A DNA stretch of 5,964 nt from Candidatus Zixiibacteriota bacterium (GTDB lineage Bacteria; Zixibacteria; MSB-5A5; SM1-73). Shown piece by piece: positions 1-5,688 of this stretch. Numbering within the stretch: position 1 is the first letter of the stretch; each line of letters begins with the position of its first letter. A program made the translations under genes and the position numbers. A model generated the notes under the pieces. It saw only the letters and a list, made by a program, of their open reading frames with translations. It ran no database searches and was not told the origin of the DNA. The DNA is taken from the NCBI GenBank assembly GCA_029933635.1, contig JAOZNS010000164.1, forward strand, positions 1-5,964. The letters run 5' to 3'.

Positions 1-282
1 TGATTTATACAAAATCACCGGCACCCTTTTGCTCAAATCATAGCGAAGCTCTTTTTTTATTTGTAAATAGGCGTCCTCCAATACATCGGCGGCGAACTTG
101 GCTAAATGATAGGCTCCTTTATAATAATAAATGTCAAAATTTTCAGTTTGAATGAAATACCAGTCGAAGTGTCTGTACTGAACCTTATTCTTTCCGAAAT
201 AAGGCTCCTGAGCTTTCGCCTGGACTAACAGGAATAACAAGCCCAGACAACACAAAACCATATATTTGCCCACACCTCTCAT
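1..282 (-). CDS. Secreted protein with YFGKNK-FDW N-terminal signature, partial (N-terminal 94 residues; paralogue of the gene at 5689)
   Basis: This gene runs off the left edge; only its first 94 codons are visible and they are open throughout. The start ATG at 282-280 is preceded, six bases away, by GGGAGGGG (296-289), a strong ribosome-binding sequence, which decides the start over the in-frame ATG at codon 8. Residues about 8-24 form a hydrophobic signal peptide ending VQAKAQ, so the product is exported, probably with cleavage after AKA. The mature part begins EPYFGKNKVQYRHFDW and continues with QTENFDIYYY, then an alternating hydrophobic helix and PVILYKS. From memory, such starts occur in long secreted proteins of candidate phyla in which a gluzincin (peptidase MA-like) domain precedes beta-propeller repeats and sometimes an outer-membrane barrel. 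The HExxH motif that would show a peptidase lies outside the window, so function is unproven. It lies 270 bp downstream of murA on the same strand. Coding is near certain; family assignment is moderate. Confidence 0.85.
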   Translation of the reverse strand, partial: MRGVGKYMVLCCLGLLFLLVQAKAQEPYFGKNKVQYRHFDWYFIQTENFDIYYYKGAYHLAKFAADVLEDAYLQIKKELRYDLSKRVPVILYKS

Positions 283-552
283 ATTTTACCCCTCCCGATG
301 ATTTATGTTCGATCTTAAGAATGATTGCTTGAAAACTGGATTACATTTGTTAACCTATTTTACTCGAGTTCTCTGTTTTCTTCTCTTTCCAAGTCCATTA
401 TATAGATACACCAGCACTGGAGAAAGTGTAACGTTTTTATCATTTTTGAGCCACAAATGTATAGCGAACTACAGGTCAATTTCGTTGGAAGCCGTATGGG
501 TTTATACCAAATGTGTCCAGCACCGGACAAAAATCTTTATTTTCTTTACCAG
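283..552. other. Gap between murA and the left paralogue; no gene, a few short inverted repeats and a possible -10 box
   Basis: These 270 bases separate two genes on the minus strand. An 83-codon plus-strand reading frame (305-556) starts without a ribosome-binding site, has unlikely composition and runs antisense into the murA stop, so I do not call it. On the minus strand a TATAAT hexamer sits at 402-397, about 115 bases before the downstream ATG, but I find no good -35 box at 16-18 bp. CCAGCACTGG (411-420) lies where the -35 region would be. A related CCAGCACCGG occurs at 517-526 inside the inverted repeat TGTCC...GGACA (514-518 and 525-529), 24 bases beyond the murA stop. That hairpin has no T-run after it on the minus strand, so it is not a classical terminator. 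Whether the left gene is cotranscribed with murA is open. Confidence 0.4.
289..296 (-). promoter_or_regulatory. Strong ribosome-binding site of the left partial secreted-protein gene
   Basis: On the minus strand the sequence reads GGGAGGGG followed by six bases (TAAAAT) and the ATG at 282-280. Purine content and spacing are close to ideal, so this fixes the start of the partial gene at the left edge. Confidence 0.7.
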
Positions 553-1839
553 TTAAGCATTTACCCGTTTTATGTCTGCGCCCAACCGAGCAAGTCTTTT
601 TTCTAAGTGATCATATCCCCTGTCGATATGATAGACCCTCAACACCTCCGTGGTTCCTTCGGCTATCAATCCTGCCAAGGTAAGCCCTGCTCCTCCTCTA
701 ATATCTGAGGCCATAACCGAAGCACCTTTGAGTCGGGAAACGCCCTTTATAACAGCTTCATCCCCTAAGATCTTAATATCTGCTCCCAGCCGACAGAGTT
801 CCATGGCATGGGCAAATCTCTCCTCAAATACCGTCTCCTTTATATAACTGGTCCCGTCAGCAACACAGGCTAAAGCCATCATGGATGCCTGCATATCGGT
901 TGGGAAACCCGGATGGGGATAGGTGACCAGCGAAACTGGCTTAAGCCTTTTGGAACCTCTCACCCTGATTCGAGTCCCCTTCTCCACTATCTTAGCCCCC
1001 ATCTCGCTTAACTTCAGGGTGACCATTTTCACATGTTCTGGCATCACATGCTTCAGCTCTACATCTCCTTGAGTAATACAGGCGGCCATCATAAAGGTGG
1101 CCGCATCCAATCGGTCCGGAATGGGGCTATATTCTATGGCTTTAAGCCTTTTCACCCCCTTCACATAGATGGTGGATCCACCTGCACCTTTGATCTTTGC
1201 ACCCATCAAGCTCAGAAACTTAGCTAAATCCACCACCTCCGGATCGCAGGCTGCATTTACGATGGTGGTTTCTCCTGAAGTTAAGCTTGCAACCATCATG
1301 ATGTTCTCGGTGCCGGTATGGGTGGGACGGTCAAAAAAGATGGTGTTACCACTCATCTTCTCGCCGGAGGCAATCACGTAACCGCCTTGCTCCTTTATCC
1401 TTGCTCCCAGTCTGGCAAATCCAGAGAGATGAAGATTCACTGGACGGGGACCCAGAACGCACCCCCCGGGGAGTGAGACCTTCGCTCTTTTAAATCGAGC
1501 CAGAAGCGGCCCCATCACCAGAAAGGAAGCTCTCATTCTCCTTACCAGATCGTAGGGCGCTTCAAAGTTTCTCACCTGCTCCGCATTTATCAACACCTTC
1601 AATTTAGCAGGTGGTCCACAGAAGTTATCGTCAGCCGATACCCTCACTTTAGCACCCAATTTCTCCAACACCTTAAGCATGGTCTTCACATCTGTCAGAT
1701 CGGGCACGTTGTTTATTCGTGTTTCCCCCTTTTCTGCCAGAAGGGAGGCGGCCAAAATGGGAAGAACCGCATTTTTGGAAGATTGCACCCTTACCGTGCC
1801 GGTAAGTCTTCTTCCACCCTCTATCACGAACTTATCCAT
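553..1839 (-). CDS. murA: UDP-N-acetylglucosamine 1-carboxyvinyltransferase (MurA)
   Basis: MurA transfers the enolpyruvyl group of phosphoenolpyruvate to UDP-N-acetylglucosamine, the first committed step of peptidoglycan synthesis, in the cytoplasm; it is the target of fosfomycin. The 428 residues are close to the family's usual 417-430. The N-terminal SKNAVLP carries the conserved Lys22-Asn23 pair. The active-site loop GGCVLGPRPVNLH holds the catalytic Cys127 and Arg132 (Cys115 and Arg120 in E. coli), so this is the fosfomycin-sensitive Cys form and not the Asp form. GFPTDMQA gives the general base Asp315 (Asp305 in E. coli). DIRGGAG (379-385) and HIDRGYD with Arg407 (Arg397 in E. coli) complete the active site. 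Compared with E. coli, about a dozen extra residues lie before the Cys loop, partly around 71-80. The ATG at 1839-1837 has only a weak purine stretch (GGTAAGAGAG) before it. The gene is divergent from lepB and lies upstream of the left paralogue. Confidence 0.97.
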   Translation of the reverse strand: MDKFVIEGGRRLTGTVRVQSSKNAVLPILAASLLAEKGETRINNVPDLTDVKTMLKVLEKLGAKVRVSADDNFCGPPAKLKVLINAEQVRNFEAPYDLVRRMRASFLVMGPLLARFKRAKVSLPGGCVLGPRPVNLHLSGFARLGARIKEQGGYVIASGEKMSGNTIFFDRPTHTGTENIMMVASLTSGETTIVNAACDPEVVDLAKFLSLMGAKIKGAGGSTIYVKGVKRLKAIEYSPIPDRLDAATFMMAACITQGDVELKHVMPEHVKMVTLKLSEMGAKIVEKGTRIRVRGSKRLKPVSLVTYPHPGFPTDMQASMMALACVADGTSYIKETVFEERFAHAMELCRLGADIKILGDEAVIKGVSRLKGASVMASDIRGGAGLTLAGLIAEGTTEVLRVYHIDRGYDHLEKRLARLGADIKRVNA

Positions 1840-1925
1840 GCTCTCTTACCTGTATAATTAGTTCCATAAAACAGAAACGTTTGGCATCACATCTCATTGG
1901 CGCCCAAATCTCTAATAACATGATC

Positions 1926-1954
1926 AAGCTATGGTTTTTTCCTTCTAAAGTCAA
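1926..1954 (-). promoter_or_regulatory. Weak candidate promoter for murA, with direct repeats around the -35 box
   Basis: On the minus strand TTGACT (1954-1949) is followed by a 17-bp spacer and TAGCTT (1931-1926), matching the -35 consensus at five of six bases but the -10 consensus poorly. The -35 box is bracketed by two copies of CTTTAGAA (minus strand) repeating at 16 bp, which could bind a regulator. Transcription from here would leave a leader of roughly 80 bases before murA. No experiment supports it. Confidence 0.25.
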
Positions 1955-2094
1955 GCAATTCTAAAGGTGAATTTGTATCCCTAAACCCGAAAGATCACTT
2001 TTTCATTCCTTTTGCAGGGCACATTGCTTCTGTAATAACGTCGTCTCCCCGCTTTGTTCGTTCTGAATGTAGATAAAGGGGTGCAACGGCACAT

Positions 2095-2124
2095 TATAAA
2101 ATTCAAGCACCTAACTTAAGTTAG
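2095..2124 (+). promoter_or_regulatory. Candidate lepB promoter/operator: TATAAA box plus 14-bp perfect palindrome
   Basis: TATAAA (2095-2100) could be a -10 box; no convincing -35 box lies 16-18 bp upstream. Ten bases downstream, about where transcription would begin, is CTAACTTAAGTTAG (2111-2124), a perfect 14-bp palindrome that does not extend further. A dimeric repressor could bind there. It ends 67 bases before the lepB start. A palindrome of this length can occur by chance in a few kilobases, so the call rests on its placement and on a similar repeat upstream of the right-hand gene. Confidence 0.3.
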
Positions 2125-2191
2125 ATGTTGAAATTTCCGATAAAATAATGACTGTTAGCATCACTTAAAATAAGGAAGCCTTTATAGATCC

Positions 2192-2854
2192 TTGGATATG
2201 AGAAGACGGGGCAACTCTAAACTGAAACAATATTTCTTGACCGTAGCAATCGCTCTGCTGGTGGGCATATTGTTGCGCACCTATGTGGTGCAAGCCTATC
2301 GCATTCCTTCCCGCTCGATGGAGGATACCCTTTTGAAAGGAGATTTTTTACTGGTCAACAAGCTGATCTATCGTTTCTCCGAGCCTAAAGCGGGGGAGGT
2401 TGTTGTCTTTGAGTACCCTTTAAATCCCAGTAAGGATTTCATAAAAAGGATAGTTGCCACCGAAGGACAAACTGTGGAGATAGTCAAAAAGAAGCTATAT
2501 ATTGACGGAGAACTGGCCGAAGGCTGGTTTCCATCAAAGCACACCGACTATCAGATATTTCCGGCCGCTTATTCCAATCGGGACAACTTCGGTCCATTTG
2601 TGGTGCCAAAAGGTCAATACTTCGTCTTGGGGGACAATCGGGACAACAGCCGAGACTCCAGAGAGTGGGGATTTCTGGAGAGAAGATATATCAAGGGGAA
2701 GGCTTTCTTCATTTATTTCTCCTGGGCCCCAGATCCTGAAGCTCCCCTCTGGACCAACCCCTATTTCGTCTCCTTCTTTAAAATCCTTTTTTACAATCTC
2801 ACCCATTTCCCCTGGAGAGTTCGCTGGGGAAGAATAGGAACCATAATTAGATAA
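2192..2854 (+). CDS. lepB: Signal peptidase I (type I leader peptidase)
   Basis: This membrane-bound serine protease of family S26 cuts signal peptides from exported pre-proteins on the outer face of the cytoplasmic membrane. The 220 residues hold one N-terminal membrane segment (about 13-29), then the box B motif SRSMEDTL with catalytic Ser42, the box D motif DFIKRIVATEG with catalytic Lys85, and box E GDNRDNSRDSREWG (147-160). Box B has Asp in place of the usual Pro of SMxPTL, a variant I also associate with FCB-group and related bacteria. The C-terminus (RVRWGRIGTIIR) resembles family ends. The start is uncertain: TTG at 2192 gives MDMRRRG, ATG at 2198 gives MRRRG. The nearest ribosome-binding sequence AAGGAAG (2172-2178) is 13 bases before the TTG and 19 before the ATG, which leans to TTG, though neither spacing is good. 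Either choice leaves the positively charged tail before the membrane segment. It would process the two secreted paralogues at the window edges, among others. Confidence 0.96.
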   Translation: MDMRRRGNSKLKQYFLTVAIALLVGILLRTYVVQAYRIPSRSMEDTLLKGDFLLVNKLIYRFSEPKAGEVVVFEYPLNPSKDFIKRIVATEGQTVEIVKKKLYIDGELAEGWFPSKHTDYQIFPAAYSNRDNFGPFVVPKGQYFVLGDNRDNSRDSREWGFLERRYIKGKAFFIYFSWAPDPEAPLWTNPYFVSFFKILFYNLTHFPWRVRWGRIGTIIR

Positions 2855-3064
2855 GTTCCGAGCAGGTAAGATCAGACACAAAAAGGCGCCCCTTCCCCCT
2901 TCCTGTAAGTTTTAACAAGGCTTAAGTTGTATCCTTTGGACTGTTCACTACTTTTGACTCTCAGTATATTACTACCACTCCCCAGCATGTTCTGAAGAAC
3001 GACTTTTCCTCTGGGCCCCGCATTAAAAGAGCAGGTACTTTTTCCTTTAAAAGTGAGAATAATT

Positions 3065-3139
3065 ATGTCGATTATAACAAAGGGGGGAGTGATCGGTTTA
3101 TTTCCCTTTCAAGTTAAAGGGGATTTTTTAAGATCATAA
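3065..3139 (+). CDS. Possible 24-residue leader peptide ORF upstream of the HEAT gene
   Basis: ATG at 3065 opens a 24-codon frame that begins MSIITKGG and ends TAA at 3137-3139, 17 bases before the HEAT gene start. Upstream AAGTGAG (3050-3056) is only a poor ribosome-binding match. The frame runs straight through the hairpin at 3104-3129, the layout of a leader peptide that controls attenuation. No run of one amino acid's codons is present to suggest what would be sensed. A frame this short is easily produced by chance, so it is offered as a candidate only. Confidence 0.15.
   Translation: MSIITKGGVIGLFPFQVKGDFLRS
3104..3129 (+). terminator. Terminator-like hairpin just upstream of the HEAT gene (lepB terminator or attenuator)
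   Basis: CCCTTT (3104-3109) and AAAGGG (3116-3121) form a six-pair stem around the loop CAAGTT. The stem is followed by GA and then six T (3124-3129), the pattern of an intrinsic terminator on the plus strand. The stem is short and only half G+C, so efficiency may be modest. It ends 27 bases before the HEAT start codon. It could end lepB transcripts about 270 bases after that gene, with the HEAT gene then needing a promoter in the last few bases, which is implausible, or it could be conditional and attenuate read-through into the HEAT gene. Confidence 0.4.
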
Positions 3140-3156
3140 ATTTATCGGATCAGAAC

Positions 3157-5448
3157 ATGCAGACTACGACCAAGCCAGATTATGATCGGGTGTTAAAGCT
3201 TTTAAATGGAGCCATCAAGAGGCTGGAGATGTATCCTCCTGGGCATCCCGCCACCTTTCAGGCGATGGAGAAACCCTTCTCTGCCTTGCAGGAGGTATTC
3301 AAAACCACAGACCACTTGACCATCAGTCGGGTGGAAGATAAAGTCGTAGTAAATGGAAAAAATATAGAGGGTGCCGATCTGCTAAAGAGGTTGCTGGAGG
3401 AGTTTGAGAATGAGAACTTAAACAGTCTAAGCATAACCAAAAATCTTACCAGAGAGGAGCTGAACACCTTCTTGAGCTACTTTGTGAAACCCCTGGGCCA
3501 GCAGAGACAAAAAGAAAGCCTCCCCGAATTTCTCAAAAGGAATAATATTCGCTCAATAAAGGTTGATCTGCTTAGATATGAGCTGGTAACCGAAGATGAG
3601 GTGGTGGTAAAAGCCGAAATAGCGGAGGGGGCAAATATTAAAGCTCAAATCTCCAAAATTCTGAAAGAAAATCCCGATCTTCTTCGAGAGATATTTTTGA
3701 GCAAAGGAAAAAGTAAGGGTGGCTCTAAGGGTGAATCAGGTAAAGGTTTTGAAAACGGCCCCGGCTCAGATCAGTTCAGGTTGGAGATCGAAAAACATGT
3801 GAAAGAACTTTCCGATGAGGAGCTTTTATCCCTTATTGCGGCAAGTTTGGAACAAAATATAAAGAGGCTCAAGCTAAAGGATTCTGGCTCGACCTTAAAT
3901 GAGGTGGCGGAGTTAGTGAATAAACTCTTACAGGATCGGGAGAGGAGTAGGCTCTTGCCACAGGTCAAAAAAATTCTTACAAAACGAGGGATAGTGAAAA
4001 AGGAACACTTAGATTTCCTCTTTGACGAAAAATGGCTGAAAAGCCAGGAGGTTTTGGATGAGCTGATAAGGATGATAGAGAAGCTGGGGACCCGAGAGGT
4101 TTCTTTTGAGAGATTTATGTTCCTATTGCACCGGATTATCAGTTCTGAGGATGGAGAAATCAGATTATATGCCATAAATAAGCTCCTTTCTAACCTCGAC
4201 TCTAAAAATCCTGAAGCCCGAAGCCTTACCGTCTCCGCCTTAGAAGGCGCATTGAGCCATTTTATTGAAAAGAAGATGGAGCCGGAACTATTACATATCC
4301 GTGATCGAATATATGAGAAGATAAAAAGCCCGAATTTGTCTTCGGATATTTTGAAGGACTGTTCCCGGGTAATGAAAAGCACCTTTTTTGAAATGATTCG
4401 TCAGAGGAGATTTGAAGAGGTCCAAAAGATATTGAAAGAATATAATGCTCGTTTAAGCACAGAGGAGACATATCCGCAGGAGATAAAGAAGATAGCGCAA
4501 AACTTCCTCAGCGAAGTTTCTGACGATTCCACCCTAACCAGTTTGATAAGCCAACTGCGAGAGGGGATTCCCTTCCAAGAGCTCAAACAGGTAGAAGAGA
4601 TTTTACGGTCCCTGGATAAGGATAAGGTGGCACCGAAGCTTCTGGAGATCTTCACCGTGGATGATAGAACCACCCGGATAAGTGCATTAAGGGTGCTCGG
4701 TCAATTGGGCAAAAGTTCGATATCCGCTGTGAATAACCTTTTGTCCAATCCCGGTATCTTCATCAGAAAAAAGGGGAGTGCATATCTTTTGGATGAACAA
4801 TGGTATAAGGTGCGAAACGCCATTTATGTGTTAGGTAATATATCGGAGGCCCAAAGTGTGCAAAGTTTATCAAAACTTACTAAGGAGCCGGACATAAGGG
4901 TGAGGCTGGAGGTGATCAAAGCTTTAGAGAGGATTGGTGGAACCGAATCGGTGAGCGTTCTTTTGACCTTTTTAAATGATGAGGATGATGAAGTGCGAAA
5001 GCGGGCCATCACTTCACTGACCAACCTTGGGGATAAAAGTTGTCTTAAGCCCTTAAAGGAGCATCTCCGCCACAACCGCGATGATATTATGATTACCCTC
5101 TCTGCAATAGCCAAAATTGGCGGAAAGGAGGCGATCGATTTCCTCGTGGATCTTCTTTGGGAAAAAGATAGACAAATTAGACCTCTGCCATCCAAACAGA
5201 AGGACCAGATTAAAATCTATGCCCTGAACATCTTGGGGAAAATAGGTTCATCCGAATTAGTCGTTGAGCTTGAAAAATTCGTAAAACAAAAAGGGAGGAG
5301 TTTAAAAAATCTTCTGGTAAAAGATAGAGTTTTAGAGTCTGCCAATCGCGCGCTGAAGATGATAGAAAAAAGAGACAAAGATCATCTTTATCTGGTGGAC
5401 AAAAAGAAAAATTTAAAGGAAAAGGATCTGAGTCTGAGCGCTAAGTGA
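3157..5448 (+). CDS. Large HEAT-repeat protein with N-terminal YPPGHPA module, function unknown
   Basis: The 763-residue product has no signal peptide or membrane segment and should be cytoplasmic. The N-terminal part (about 8-145) contains a helix with YPPGHPA (26-32), a strand pair reading LTISRVEDKVVVNGKNIEG (54-72) and a helix starting NLTREELNTFLSYF. I recall this module at the N-termini of HEAT-repeat and HD-domain proteins of deltaproteobacteria and candidate phyla, but its role is not known to me. A flexible Gly/Ser/Lys linker follows (about 182-206). Residues 207-480 are mostly helical and less regular. Residues about 485-735 hold HEAT/PBS-lyase-like repeats, clearest at 578-630 (DIRVRLEVIKALERIGG, then DDEVRKRAITSLTNLGD). 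The C-terminus is Lys-rich. No catalytic motif is visible, so a scaffold role is likely. GGA (3147-3149) seven bases before the ATG is a modest ribosome-binding site. It follows lepB after 302 bases and precedes the right-hand secreted-protein gene by 240. Confidence 0.9.
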   Translation: MQTTTKPDYDRVLKLLNGAIKRLEMYPPGHPATFQAMEKPFSALQEVFKTTDHLTISRVEDKVVVNGKNIEGADLLKRLLEEFENENLNSLSITKNLTREELNTFLSYFVKPLGQQRQKESLPEFLKRNNIRSIKVDLLRYELVTEDEVVVKAEIAEGANIKAQISKILKENPDLLREIFLSKGKSKGGSKGESGKGFENGPGSDQFRLEIEKHVKELSDEELLSLIAASLEQNIKRLKLKDSGSTLNEVAELVNKLLQDRERSRLLPQVKKILTKRGIVKKEHLDFLFDEKWLKSQEVLDELIRMIEKLGTREVSFERFMFLLHRIISSEDGEIRLYAINKLLSNLDSKNPEARSLTVSALEGALSHFIEKKMEPELLHIRDRIYEKIKSPNLSSDILKDCSRVMKSTFFEMIRQRRFEEVQKILKEYNARLSTEETYPQEIKKIAQNFLSEVSDDSTLTSLISQLREGIPFQELKQVEEILRSLDKDKVAPKLLEIFTVDDRTTRISALRVLGQLGKSSISAVNNLLSNPGIFIRKKGSAYLLDEQWYKVRNAIYVLGNISEAQSVQSLSKLTKEPDIRVRLEVIKALERIGGTESVSVLLTFLNDEDDEVRKRAITSLTNLGDKSCLKPLKEHLRHNRDDIMITLSAIAKIGGKEAIDFLVDLLWEKDRQIRPLPSKQKDQIKIYALNILGKIGSSELVVELEKFVKQKGRSLKNLLVKDRVLESANRALKMIEKRDKDHLYLVDKKKNLKEKDLSLSAK

Positions 5449-5459
5449 TGACGGCTTTC

Positions 5460-5505
5460 AGGAGGTAATGAGGGTTTGATGCTCAGACGAATAGCTCCCC
5501 CTTAG
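5460..5505 (+). other. Orphan Shine-Dalgarno sequence with a possible 9-residue ORF
   Basis: AGGAGGT is fully complementary to the usual 3' end of 16S rRNA. The frames it could serve are minute: ATG at 5479 (or the TTG just before it) encodes MLRRIAPP and stops at 5503-5505, and ATG at 5468, only one base beyond the AGGAGGT sequence, stops after three codons. A further ATG (5448-5450) overlaps the HEAT stop codon as TGATG and encodes MTAFRR, ending across the AGGAGGT sequence. This may be the remains of a lost gene, a regulatory mini-ORF, or chance. Confidence 0.2.
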
Positions 5506-5526
5506 AGAAAATATCAATAATTTCTC
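5505..5526 (+). terminator. A+T-rich hairpin after the HEAT gene, weak terminator candidate
   Basis: GAGAAA (5505-5510) pairs with TTTCTC (5521-5526) around a ten-base loop, 57 bases after the HEAT stop codon. The trailing CTTTCG is only slightly T-rich, so this is a weak match to an intrinsic terminator. It may instead be a transcript-end structure, or meaningless. Confidence 0.25.
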
Positions 5527-5608
5527 CTTTCGATCGGATCTCATGATCTCAGAGAAGGTTCCGGATAGTTATTTTTCAAATGCAACCAACTGAAAAGTTT
5601 TGTCCGGA

Positions 5609-5657
5609 TATAATCGATTTTGTCTTCTGATGGCCACTTATAATTCAACTAAGTTGA
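5609..5657 (+). promoter_or_regulatory. Candidate promoter/operator of the right paralogue: two TATAAT boxes and an inverted repeat
   Basis: Two perfect TATAAT hexamers occur at 5609-5614 and 5639-5644, within 80 bases of the ATG at 5689. Neither has a recognisable -35 hexamer at 16-18 bp. Directly after the second lies TCAACT-A-AGTTGA (5645-5657), a perfect six-base inverted repeat with a one-base centre, overlapping the expected transcription start. The layout resembles the TATAAA/palindrome pair before lepB. The leader would be about 35-70 bases. Confidence 0.35.
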
Positions 5658-5688
5658 TTTTCCATCCAAGATTTATTATTTTTCTGCT

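Larger units (their letters stand above)
1840..2191. other. Divergent murA/lepB intergenic region; promoters expected, no gene seen
   Basis: These 352 bases lie between two divergent genes and must hold promoters for both. I see no credible ORF or RNA gene. The main items are a TTGACT box flanked by two direct copies of TTCTAAAG (plus strand 1943-1950 and 1959-1966) on the murA side, and a TATAAA box (2095-2100) followed by the palindrome at 2111-2124 on the lepB side. The gap is longer than two simple promoters need, so extra regulation or a small RNA is possible, but I cannot recognise one. Confidence 0.5.
2855..3156. other. lepB-HEAT gene gap with possible leader region; no confident gene
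   Basis: The gap is 302 bases. The first 200 bases show no clear terminator for lepB and no ORF of note. GTTCTGAAGAAC (2989-3000) is a 12-base inverted repeat with a two-base centre, and CTTAAG recurs at 2921-2926 inside an ACAA...TTGT repeat; neither matches an operator I know. The last 100 bases hold a purine-rich AAAGGGGGGAG stretch (3079-3089), a terminator-like hairpin and a possible 24-codon leader ORF, described separately. Confidence 0.4.
5449..5688. other. Gap between the HEAT gene and the right paralogue; tiny ORFs, hairpin and promoter-like boxes
   Basis: The gap holds, in order, an exact AGGAGGT sequence (5460-5466) followed only by tiny frames, an A+T-rich hairpin (5505-5526), three GATC sites within 17 bases (5532-5548), two copies of TCCGGATA about 40 bases apart, and two TATAAT hexamers upstream of the next gene. 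No gene of convincing length is present. Confidence 0.4.

Noticed and set aside
305..556. 83-codon plus-strand frame between the left partial gene and murA
   Set aside because: It has no ribosome-binding site, an irregular Cys/Phe/Ser-rich composition, resembles no family I know, and its end overlaps the murA stop in antisense.
2534..2881. 115-codon minus-strand frame opposite lepB
   Set aside because: It lies almost wholly antisense to lepB, whose catalytic motifs are intact, so it is a shadow of that gene.
2989..3000. GTTCTGAAGAAC inverted repeat as a LexA/SOS operator
   Set aside because: The known LexA patterns I can recall (GAAC-N4-GTTC or GTTC-N7-GTTC) have different half-site order or spacing, and it is about 150 bases from the next start with no promoter boxes nearby.
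3771..4382. 203-codon minus-strand frame opposite the HEAT gene
   Set aside because: Its Ser/Phe/Leu-rich product is what the reverse strand of a Lys/Glu-rich helical protein gives; the sense frame is a clear long protein.
5532..5548. Three GATC sites within 17 bases, as a possible methylation-controlled or origin-like cluster
   Set aside because: The cluster is small, partly comes from a short GATCTCA direct repeat, and no DnaA-box array or origin gene accompanies it.
5598..5607. TTTTGTCCGG shared with the minus strand at 532-523, as a common upstream element of the paralogues
   Set aside because: A ten-base match between regions of a 6-kb window is expected by chance, and its distance to the two starts differs widely (about 80 versus 240 bases).
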